From Anaerolineae bacterium CG2_30_64_16 (GTDB lineage: Bacteria > Chloroflexota > Anaerolineae > CG2-30-64-16), in assembly GCA_001871755.1 (NCBI GenBank), contig MNXL01000326.1, positions 1-7,708 on the forward strand: a stretch of 7,708 nt of DNA, in the 5' to 3' direction. Position 1 is the stretch's first letter, and the number at the start of each line of letters is the position of its first letter. Made by a program: the position numbers and the translations under genes. Shown in pieces: positions 1 to 7,400 of this stretch. Under the pieces are notes generated by a model. That model did not search any database and had not been told where the DNA came from. It worked only from the letters and a program-made list of their open reading frames with translations.

Positions 1-3000
1 TACGGCGCCAGTTGGGACCGGCGGTCTGTCGGTTCTGCCCTGGATGGCCGCTTCTATGGTGTGAACTGCACCGATACCAACACCTGCTGGCTGGTGGGGA
101 AGCGCCCCGATGACACGTCCGGGACCTTCAATCCGGTGATCTATACGACCAATGGCGGGAGCTCGTGGACGCGTGCCAACGTGACCGGCCTGCCGACCAC
201 CAGCATGCTGTGGGATGTCCAGATGGTGGACAATCAACACGGCTATGCCGTGGGCTGCGATAATGTTAATCTCTTGGAAGAGAAATGCTCAGAATCGGGC
301 CAAGGCACGATTGTGCAGACGACCGATGGGTACAACTGGAACGCGATCCTCGCACCGAAGACAGCCGATGCGGCTAAACCAGCCGGCATCTCCGACCTGT
401 GGGTGTTCGGGATGGATGACATCTATGTCCTGGACTGGGAAGGCAACATCTGGCACGGCACGATCGAGCCGACGCCCACCCCGACCCCAACCAACACGGC
501 GACGCTGACGTCGACGCCGACAGAAACCCCCACACCGACATACACCCCAACGCCGACAGAAACGCCGACCGCGACACCTACGCAAACCCCGACTGCGACG
601 CCGACGCCGACCGCGACTTCTACCCAGACAGCGACGCCGACCCAAACCCCAACGCTGACGGCCACGCCCACCCTTGTCCCGGGCGAGGGCATGGTGGTTG
701 GTGATGTATATGTGGACAGCAACGAAAACGACTCCCGAGATGTCGGCGAGCCCGGCAAGCCCGGTGTGCCCGTGCGGCTGTTGGCGCCACCGGATACCGT
801 GCAAGCGGAGACAACCACCGACGCCGGGGGGCATTATGGCTTCTACAGCATCGCGCCGGGTGAATGGGCTGTCGAGATCGACGTGCCGGCCGGGACCGTG
901 CTCCTGAGCCCCAGCAACCCGGCGCCGGTGACAGTGATCAGCGATACTGTGCACACGGTTTCGTTCGCGCTGCGTGAGCTGCCGACCGCGACGCCCACCC
1001 CAACGAATACGCCCACGGAGACCCCTACACCGACGGCGACGCCGACGGCGACGGCGACGAGCACCGCCACAGCGACCAGCACGGCGACGGCGACGGCGAC
1101 GGCAACGCCCACGAGTACGCCGACGGCCACGCCATCCCCCACCCCCACCGTGGTCTTCCCCATGGTCAACGGCTGGGAGAAGGTTTACGAGCGCAGCGGC
1201 GTGTACTGGCGCGACATCCACTTCGCCGATCGGGCAAACGGTTATGCCGTGGGTGGGCCGGGCCCAGATTGGAGTGCCACCGGCGGTGCAACGGTGCTCA
1301 AGACCACCAATGGCGGCATCACCTGGAGCGCGCAGGTGCTAGATACCTTTTCGTGGATGGATGGCCTGGATTGCAAGGATGCGGCTACGTGTTGGATCGC
1401 TGGCAGGCTGGGCACGATTCGGCGCACCACGGACGGTGGAACAACCTGGCCCAATGCCAACAATGCGTCCGGTTTGAAGGGTTATCTGGTCGCTGCCAGG
1501 TGGACCGGCAACGGCGACACTGTGCTGGTGGGCGCCGGCAGCGGCAATATCGCGCGCGCCACGGATGGCAACACCTTTAGCCTGGTGAGCACCGGTTTCG
1601 GCGCCCGCCAATGGGACTTCGATTGCCCGGTACCCGGCGTCTGTTACAGCGCGTCGAGCGCGGATAGCGTGCTCTACTCGGCCGACGACGGCGCCACCTG
1701 GACACGCCGCACCACCGGCTCGACCGGCGCCGATTACTTTGGCATCGACTGCATCGACGCCAACACGTGCTGGGCCGCCGGCATGAACGGCCAGATCCGC
1801 GTGACCACCGACAAGGGCCTCACATGGCAGCGTCAGCAGACGAACATTCCGGCCCAAGTCGCGTTCCGACGCGTGCGCATGTTGGATGCGCAGCACGGTT
1901 GGGCTGTAGGTTGTACGAACATCGACCCGGCCGACGACACGGCTTGCGTAGGTATCGGCGCGGTATATCGCACCACCGACGGCGTCAACTGGACCGCGCT
2001 GCAATCGTTCGCCAGCACCGAGCTGACCGACGTGTACGTCTTTGCAATGGACGACGTGTACGCGCTGGAGTGGGGTGGCAAGATCTGGCACTACAACGGC
2101 CAGGAGACCTTGTCCACAGCCACACCGGCGCCCACCTTCACCTCGACGGCCACGCCGACGTTCACGCCGACTATGACGCCGACCTCCACGCCGACACCGA
2201 CATCGACACCCACCGCGACGCCGTCGCCAACTCCTACCTTGACGCCGACCCCGACCCCGACCGCCACACCGGCCACCGGCGCCATCGGCGGTTGGATATT
2301 CAACGACCTGGATCGTGACGGCGCGCGGGATCCCGGCGAGCCGGGAATGCAGTTCTACGTGTGGCTGCTGAAGGGGAGCATCATTCACGGCGCCATGCAA
2401 TCGGATTCCACCGGCTACTTCGAATTCTCCGGGTTGGAACCGGGGATCTGGATCACCGAGATCCAACTGGGCGCTGCCTTTGCGATGACCGGCGGCAGCA
2501 ACCCGACCAACTGGTACGTCACGGCCGGCACGCAGCTCATTCTGGATTTCCCGGTCGCCCAGGCGCTCACCCCCACACCCACCCACACGCCCGGCCCATC
2601 GCCGACGCCTACCCTCACGCCGACGTCCACCGCAACCTTCACGCCGACGCCCACCATAACCCCAACACGCATCCCGGGCACCCGCATCGTCAGCGGCACC
2701 GTCTTCCTGGACCAAAACCGCGACACAGTGCAGAGTGCGGGCGAACCCGGCCTGCCGGACGTGAGCGTGTCACTCAAGAAAGGGCTCAGTCTGTATGAGC
2801 GTGTCAGCACCGACAGCGACGGGAGGTTCAGCTTCCGGGACATGGACCCGGGGCAGTGGGCCATCGAGGTCACGGTGCCGGCGGGCATGGAGGTGCTCTA
2901 TCCGTCCAACCCGCAGTGGCTGGTGATCTTGCAAAACACCCAATTGGAGCTGCCGTTTGCCATGGTGACGCTGCCCACGCCCACCCCAACCGCCACGAGG

Positions 3001-3093
3001 ACGCCGACCCCGACAGCGTCGTCGACCCTGACCCCGACAGCGACCCCATCCACCAGGTACAATTATGTGCCGCTGGTGTTGGGGAGGTGGTGA
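1..3093 (+). CDS. Giant secreted modular protein, 3' part: two Ycf48/BNR-like propellers and three SdrD-type B domains (5'-truncated)
   Basis: The frame is open from base 1, so the true start and any signal peptide lie upstream; the GTG at 61 is internal. Counting codons from base 1, I see: the end of a beta-propeller with Asp-box motifs (1-156; TTNGGSSW, TTDGYNW), a Thr-Pro linker (157-227), an SdrD-like B domain (about 229-327), a linker (328-383), a full second propeller with six Asp-box-like motifs (384-702; e.g. TTNGGITW, TTDGGTTW, TTDKGLTW), a linker (703-759), a B domain (760-855), a linker (856-894), a B domain (about 895-991), a linker (992-1018) and the tail YNYVPLVLGRW. Both propellers carry repeated C-x5-C-[WY] pairs, fitting disulfides in an exported protein. 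The visible part of propeller 1 matches the second half of propeller 2, so the propeller-linker-B unit was probably duplicated. Ycf48-like and Asp-box propellers usually serve in binding or assembly. No catalytic residues can be assigned and the ligand is unknown. The likely location is the cell surface or outside the cell. Confidence 0.93.
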   Translation, partial: YGASWDRRSVGSALDGRFYGVNCTDTNTCWLVGKRPDDTSGTFNPVIYTTNGGSSWTRANVTGLPTTSMLWDVQMVDNQHGYAVGCDNVNLLEEKCSESGQGTIVQTTDGYNWNAILAPKTADAAKPAGISDLWVFGMDDIYVLDWEGNIWHGTIEPTPTPTPTNTATLTSTPTETPTPTYTPTPTETPTATPTQTPTATPTPTATSTQTATPTQTPTLTATPTLVPGEGMVVGDVYVDSNENDSRDVGEPGKPGVPVRLLAPPDTVQAETTTDAGGHYGFYSIAPGEWAVEIDVPAGTVLLSPSNPAPVTVISDTVHTVSFALRELPTATPTPTNTPTETPTPTATPTATATSTATATSTATATATATPTSTPTATPSPTPTVVFPMVNGWEKVYERSGVYWRDIHFADRANGYAVGGPGPDWSATGGATVLKTTNGGITWSAQVLDTFSWMDGLDCKDAATCWIAGRLGTIRRTTDGGTTWPNANNASGLKGYLVAARWTGNGDTVLVGAGSGNIARATDGNTFSLVSTGFGARQWDFDCPVPGVCYSASSADSVLYSADDGATWTRRTTGSTGADYFGIDCIDANTCWAAGMNGQIRVTTDKGLTWQRQQTNIPAQVAFRRVRMLDAQHGWAVGCTNIDPADDTACVGIGAVYRTTDGVNWTALQSFASTELTDVYVFAMDDVYALEWGGKIWHYNGQETLSTATPAPTFTSTATPTFTPTMTPTSTPTPTSTPTATPSPTPTLTPTPTPTATPATGAIGGWIFNDLDRDGARDPGEPGMQFYVWLLKGSIIHGAMQSDSTGYFEFSGLEPGIWITEIQLGAAFAMTGGSNPTNWYVTAGTQLILDFPVAQALTPTPTHTPGPSPTPTLTPTSTATFTPTPTITPTRIPGTRIVSGTVFLDQNRDTVQSAGEPGLPDVSVSLKKGLSLYERVSTDSDGRFSFRDMDPGQWAIEVTVPAGMEVLYPSNPQWLVILQNTQLELPFAMVTLPTPTPTATRTPTPTASSTLTPTATPSTRYNYVPLVLGRW
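1030..1110 (+). repeat. Hexanucleotide-rich (CGACGG) stretch encoding Thr-Ala repeats
   Basis: Within the linker at 982-1149 the DNA becomes a near-perfect run of CGACGG units, interrupted twice by Ser/Thr codons, and encodes alternating Thr-Ala instead of Thr-Pro. It lies between the first B domain and the second propeller. Such runs are prone to slippage, so linker length here may vary between strains or assemblies. Confidence 0.8.
2570..2597 (-). other. Putative G-quadruplex motif on the minus strand (template strand of gene 1)
   Basis: The + strand has five C-runs (2570-2574, 2578-2580, 2582-2584, 2590-2592, 2595-2597) with gaps of 3, 1, 5 and 2 bases. The minus strand therefore fits the canonical G3+N1-7 quadruplex pattern. 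It lies in the Thr-Pro linker after the second B domain. It may simply follow from Pro-rich coding in high GC. Confidence 0.5.
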
Positions 3094-3099
3094 GCGCCA

Positions 3100-3139
3100 G
3101 ACGCTTCGGGTTTTATTAGCGCGCAAAACCTGAAGCGTC
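3100..3139 (+). terminator. Strong hairpin just after the stop of gene 1, probable terminator without a T-tract
   Basis: Arms 3100-3114 (GACGCTTCGGGTTTT) and 3125-3139 (AAAACCTGAAGCGTC) pair over 15 bp with one G-U, around a 10-nt loop. The stem begins seven bases after the TGA at 3091-3093. No T-run follows directly, so it is either an intrinsic terminator of non-canonical type or a 3' mRNA-stabilising stem. Confidence 0.65.
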
Positions 3140-3172
3140 CACGCTGTGAACTCGGATAAAAAAAGGCAGTAC

Positions 3173-3341
3173 CGCAAAACTCACTACCTGTTGCCTGTCA
3201 TTCCTTCGACGGGCTCAGGACACCCCTTCGCTTCACTCAGGGCAGGCTCTGAGCGGGTCTGCCCCAAATCTCTCGTAACGGCGTTACACCAGCGAAGCCT
3301 GCCTTGAGTGAAGCGAAGGGGTGACAAGAGTGAGTTTTGCG
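3173..3341. repeat. Dispersed intergenic inverted repeat, MITE- or REP-like
   Basis: Two nested inverted repeats are visible. The outer arms are 13 bp and perfect: 3173-3185 (CGCAAAACTCACT) and 3329-3341. The inner arms are 28 bp, 3221-3248 and 3296-3323, with one G-U type difference. The inner loop holds a smaller perfect hairpin, GTAACG-G-CGTTAC (3275-3287). Left of the inner arm is TTCGACGGGCTCAGGACA. Read on the minus strand this region gives peptide text of the ALSEAKG/PEPVEG type, which from memory recurs as spurious translations in many environmental bacterial assemblies and marks a high-copy dispersed repeat. No transposase and no clear target-site duplication are seen. The rest of the gap 3094-3477 holds only the upstream hairpin, an A7 run (3158-3164), a promoter and the leader of the next gene. 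Confidence 0.75.
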
Positions 3342-3365
3342 CTATTGCGAAAAAACCCAGGGCAT

Positions 3366-3395
3366 TTGCCCGTCTCTCCAAGCCCGTGCTATACT
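3366..3395 (+). promoter_or_regulatory. Probable sigma70-type promoter for the methyltransferase gene
   Basis: A -35-like TTGCCC (3366-3371) is followed after 18 bases by TATACT (3390-3395), which differs from TATAAT at one position and is preceded by an extended -10 TGC (3387-3389). Transcription would start near 3401-3403, about 75 bases before the GTG at 3478. The -35 element overlaps a small palindrome, GGGCA-TT-TGCCC (3360-3371), which could be an operator, though this is speculative. Confidence 0.6.
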
Positions 3396-3423
3396 CTGAT
3401 CTTCACACCACAAACGAGCTTCA

Positions 3424-3498
3424 CCGGATGTTACTGAACAGAGCCTTGTTCTCCCAAGCACGTGGGAGCAGGGCTCTGTGTGGGATTGCGGCATTCGG
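3424..3498 (+). promoter_or_regulatory. Structured 5' leader covering the ribosome site and start of the methyltransferase gene
   Basis: The core hairpin has CAGAGCC (3439-3445) pairing with GGCTCTG (3472-3478), a small internal loop, then CTCCCA (3451-3456) pairing with TGGGAG (3463-3468) around a 6-nt loop. A further outer helix is possible between CCGGATG (3424-3430) and CATTCGG (3492-3498). The best Shine-Dalgarno match, GGGAG (3464-3468), and the first base of the GTG at 3478 lie within the 3' arm, so folding would hide them. This could be translational control; if the gene really starts at TTG 3520 it is simply a leader hairpin. I do not recognise a known riboswitch class. Confidence 0.5.
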
Positions 3499-4416
3499 CC
3501 GATTCGGAAATCGAGAACCTTGAAGATCAAGCCAGATTGGAACACCTACCTGCACCAATTACGCCGCAGGGAAATAGAGATCGTCTTCGGGGACGTGCCC
3601 GCGGGCGCGTTTGCTCGCGGGTTGGAGCTGGGGGCCGGCGACGGGTTCCAGAGCCAGTTGCTGGCGCGCTATGCTCGCTCCCTGGTCGTCACCGACTACT
3701 ATCCCGAAATCCTGGCGCGGGCCAACACACCGACCCTCACGCACCGGATGTGCGATGCCGAGCAGGTCGGCGCACACTTTGAACCTGGCGAGTTCGACCT
3801 GATCTTCTCGTCGAACATGATGGAGCATTTGCCCGATCTCCAGGCCGCACTGGCGGGGATGCGCCGGGTACTGCGGGACGACGGCATCGCCGTCCACGTG
3901 ATGCCTTCGCCCTTCTGGAAGCTATGCCAGATCATCGGCTTCTATCCCAACGCCGTCATCAGCCGGGTGGAGCGGTACACCGTCCCCCAGGGCAATCCCC
4001 GGCCAGGAGCGCCCGCCGACCAGCCAATCAGCGCGCAACCGCCTTCGTTCGCCGTGAGCGGCAACAATCCCAAGGTGGCGGGGCGGCGCTACAGCTACCT
4101 GCACAGGCTGCTCTGGGCTACACCCCACGGTGTTTCCAAGGGCAACGTGGCGGAATTTGCGGCTTTCCGGCGCTCCCGCTGGCGGCGCGAACTGGCGGCG
4201 GCCGGATTTACCATCGCAAAGATTATCGCGGGCCCGGTGTCCTCCGGCTACGGTTTCGGCTGGGATGGGCTGCGGACGTTTTTCGAGCGCCTGGGCGCGA
4301 CGTCCGAATACGCGTATGTCACGGTCAAGGCCGGCGCGGTGAGTCCGCAATTGGCCTACTTCAGAGATCGACTGTCTCAAGACCCGAAGGGTTTTTGGGA
4401 AAACGTGTCACCGTGA
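3478..4416 (+). CDS. Class I SAM-dependent methyltransferase (Methyltransf_11-like)
   Basis: This is a 312-residue cytosolic enzyme, with no signal peptide or membrane segment, that should transfer a methyl group from S-adenosylmethionine. The class I fold is shown by motif I LELGAGDG (49-56), an acidic residue ending strand 2 (VVTD, D73), CDAEQ with D93 in the position that usually contacts the adenine, and FDLIFSSNMMEHLPD (106-120), the motif IV and post-motif region typical of Methyltransf_11. The C-terminal half (about 130-312) is an Arg- and aromatic-rich extension that probably forms the substrate site; the substrate cannot be read from it. The start is uncertain. GTG 3478 has GGGAG nine bases upstream, but both fall in a hairpin. 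TTG 3520 (residue 15) would remove an unconserved-looking basic leader and has only a weak ribosome site. The gene has its own promoter and terminator, so it is probably transcribed alone. Lying between two surface-protein genes, a role in surface glycan or protein modification is possible but unproven. Confidence 0.88.
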   Translation: MWDCGIRPIRKSRTLKIKPDWNTYLHQLRRREIEIVFGDVPAGAFARGLELGAGDGFQSQLLARYARSLVVTDYYPEILARANTPTLTHRMCDAEQVGAHFEPGEFDLIFSSNMMEHLPDLQAALAGMRRVLRDDGIAVHVMPSPFWKLCQIIGFYPNAVISRVERYTVPQGNPRPGAPADQPISAQPPSFAVSGNNPKVAGRRYSYLHRLLWATPHGVSKGNVAEFAAFRRSRWRRELAAAGFTIAKIIAGPVSSGYGFGWDGLRTFFERLGATSEYAYVTVKAGAVSPQLAYFRDRLSQDPKGFWENVSP

Positions 4417-4452
4417 AAATGACCTCGATACAAGAAACCCTTCGGGTCTTTT
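4379..4452 (+). terminator. Rho-independent terminator of the methyltransferase gene, left arm inside the CDS
   Basis: AAGACCCGAAGGGTTT (4379-4394) and AAACCCTTCGGGTCTT (4435-4450) form a perfect 16-bp inverted repeat, the right arm running into TTTT (4449-4452). The left arm encodes part of the enzyme's last dozen residues and the loop contains the stop codon. Each arm also contains its own small ACCC/GGGT hairpin, and the left one is followed by TTTTT (4392-4396), so two alternative short terminators are possible. Confidence 0.7.
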
Positions 4453-4491
4453 GAACTTATCAATCTGGGAACGGGGGCTTTCTGAACGTAT

Positions 4492-7400
4492 ATGCTGAGA
4501 ACCGTGTTCCGATTCAAAGCCAGGTCAACACCTGTGGCATCAGGTCTGGGACTTGTGGGACTGGTGGCCCTGGTAGCAAGTTTGCTGAGTGGGGGTTTCC
4601 CCTGGCAAGTCTATGCGACGGCCCAGGTGACCACCGCCGCCTCGTCCACCGTGATCCCGTGTTTGCCGGTCGGCCCGGACTATCTGGTGGCGCCCTCCGC
4701 CACCCCCTACGAAATGACGCAGCAGGTCGAGCTGCCATGGACCGGCGCCGCGACGTCGGCCAGACTGGTTGCCTACGAGTTCGGCGCGCCGACCGGCTAT
4801 GGCCGCAACATCTACGTCAACGGCCAGAAGATCGGCACAGCCACCGGCACGCGCAATGGGCAAACCCTCTGTCGCGGCTTCGAGGGCCTGGAGCCGCTGG
4901 TATGGGAGTTTGACCCCGGCATCCTGGTCCCCGGCGCCAACACCGTCAAGATCAACCTGGATCCGGCCAACGCGGATCAGGGCTGGGGCCTCAGTCGCGT
5001 CCAGATCGAGATCGCGGGCCCGGACATCGACGGCCCGAGCCATAAACAGATCACCATCGCGAGCAGTTACTTCAACAACTGGCTGGACTACCAGAACGAG
5101 GGCGCCTGGACCCACATCATGGCGCCCAGCAGCTATGACCCTGCCGACCCGACCCCGTTACTGATCACCGCGCACGGCTACAACAGCAACGGTCTGGCCG
5201 CGTTGCTCGAATACCGCCAGGCGGCCGAAGCCAGAGGGTGGTTGTTGGCCTCCGCAGACTACCACGGGGAGGTCAACAACAACTTCTTCGACATCGACCC
5301 GGCCACCGGTGACCCACGGCTGCGAGTCGGGCTCCAGACCATGGGCGCGCGCGCGTCCCAATGGGACGTGCTGGACGTCATCCGCTACATGCAGGCCCAC
5401 TACAACGTGGACCCGACGCGCATCTACCTGGTCGGGCACTCGATGGGTGGCATGACCGCGCTCCTCACCGCCGCCAGGTGGACCGACCTCTTTGCGGCCG
5501 TGGTGTCCGACAGCACGCCCACCGACCTGGTGCAGTGGGAGGCGCAGACCTATGCGGATGGGGCGACCGTGAACGTGGCGATCCAGCGGGAATGCGGCCT
5601 ATACAGCGAGCCGTATCACTACGTGATGACGCGGCGCGACCACGAAGCCTACCCGTTCGAGTTCCAACGGCGCTCGGCCGTCGATTTCGCGGCCAACTAC
5701 AAGCATCTGCCCCTGCTCATCTTGCACCCGGAAAGCGATACGCTGGTGGCCCCGCACCTGGCGGATGATCTGTACCGCAGCACGCAGCGCTACCACCCGG
5801 ATCACGTCGAGCAAGTCTGGTTCCCTGGGAACCACGGCGACCGCATCGCCGATTACGCCAACTACACGTTGGACTGGCTCGGGCAATTCCAGCGCCCGGC
5901 AGGCTCCGTGCCGGAGGAGATCAGCTTCGCGATCGATTGGAGCGGCTCGCACTTCTGGATGGGGGTGGAGCTCTCAGCCGACACACTGCGGGAAGCGCAC
6001 TGGGTCAGGGTGAATAAGGCCAGCCTTGACCGACGAGGCAAGGTGATCCAGGCGGACGTGGAGAATCTGATGCCGGAGACCGGCGTCTATGGCGCGGGTG
6101 GCGTGCAGCCCCCCACCAACCTCACGGTGAACCTGACGTTTGATTTGTCCAGAATGGGATTGCCGACCAGCGGCCCTTACACCGTGGACCGGATCAACAA
6201 GGACACGGGGGATTTCGAGCAGTTTTTTGTTACGGCCGCAGATGGCAGACTGCGCTTCTCTCTGAGTCAGGGCGCGTACATGCTGCGCATCTCGGCCGGC
6301 AACCAACCGCCTATCATGCAACAGTTGCGGCTACGACAGGGGGTCAATGGCTACAGCGGCGCCGACGACACCTACCTGGATGCCTGGGAACCCACCTCGG
6401 CATTCGGGGGCAACACCACTATGCTCCTGCGCCACACGGACAGCAGCCCGATCCACAAGCCGCTGCTCCGGTTCGACCTGGCCAGTGTGCCAACCAACGC
6501 CCATCTGCGCTTCGCGGTGCTGAACGTGCGCGCCACCTATATCAACGGCAGCGCGGGTCAGATCATGCCGGTGGAGGTCCACGCGCTGAACAAATCCTGG
6601 AGCGAGAGCACGGCCACCTGGGAGCTGGCCAGCAGCGGCAACTCGTGGACTGAACCGGGCGCCGAAGGCGTGCCGGCCGACCGCTCAGCGGAGGTGAGCG
6701 ACTATCGCGAGCTGTCCCAGAAGGCAGAGGATCTGGTGCGCTACGGCTTCGACGTCACGGCCGAGGTGGCCGGCTGGTTGGCCAACCCGGCCAGCAACCA
6801 CGGCGTCATGCTGCGCAGCGCGCCGGAGGTGTACCCTGAAGCGGGCGCCAAGAGCAGTATTAGCCTCGGCACGGCCGAGACCGACGTCAACCGGCGGCCG
6901 GAGTTGATCCTGGTCTACACCACCGACGACCCGACACCCACGCCCACCGATACGCCGACGGTCACGCCGACACCCACCCACACGCCCACCCCAACACCGA
7001 CCGCCACACCGACTGAGACGCCGACGGCCACATCGACGGCCGCGGCCACGCCGACGGCCACGGCCACGGCGACACCCACGAACGGACAAATCGCGGGCCT
7101 GGTCTTCATGGATCAGGATCGCAACGGCCAGCAGGACGTGGGCGAGATCGGCCTGCCCGGTAAGATCATTCAGCTCAGGCAAGGCGATACCGTCGTCGAC
7201 AACGTCACCACTGGGGAGGACGGCCGGTTCATGTTCGGTAACGTGGCGCCCGGGACGTGGCAGGTGTATGCGAGCCTGCCGCTGGGCTATGTGGTGACAA
7301 CCGCGGCCGGCAATCCAGCCACGACGATCGTGACGCCGGGCAGTCTGATCGAGCTGAGCTTCGGTATCGCGCTCTCGCCAACGGCGACGCCGACGGCAAC

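Noticed and set aside
469..681. Thr-Pro tract as a tandem-repeat locus or assembly artefact
   Set aside because: The same kind of linker recurs between every domain in both proteins, stays in frame and varies in codon use, so it is real coding sequence.
289..1221. Long minus-strand open frame of 310 codons opposite gene 1, and similar ones elsewhere (1339-2715, 6685-7707)
   Set aside because: The translations are Arg/Gly-rich or Val-Gly repeats, which are the expected shadow of Thr-Pro/Thr-Ala linkers and high-GC coding. The + strand frame has clear domains over the same span.
3158..3198. Possible minus-strand terminator ending in T7
   Set aside because: The only pairing is GGCA/TGCC plus GTA/TAC with a 4-nt bulge, and there is no minus-strand gene for it to terminate.
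3173..3341. CRISPR array or transfer-RNA gene in the gap
   Set aside because: The repeats are inverted, not regularly spaced direct repeats, and there is no cloverleaf or anticodon arm.
3184..3381. Minus-strand open frame of 65 codons within the intergenic repeat
   Set aside because: It is a translation of the dispersed repeat (ALSEAKG/PEPVEG-type text), with no ribosome site and no recognisable domain.
3424..3498. 6S RNA or a known riboswitch in the leader
   Set aside because: The bubble-and-hairpin shape is superficially like 6S RNA but much shorter, and no conserved riboswitch core could be recognised.
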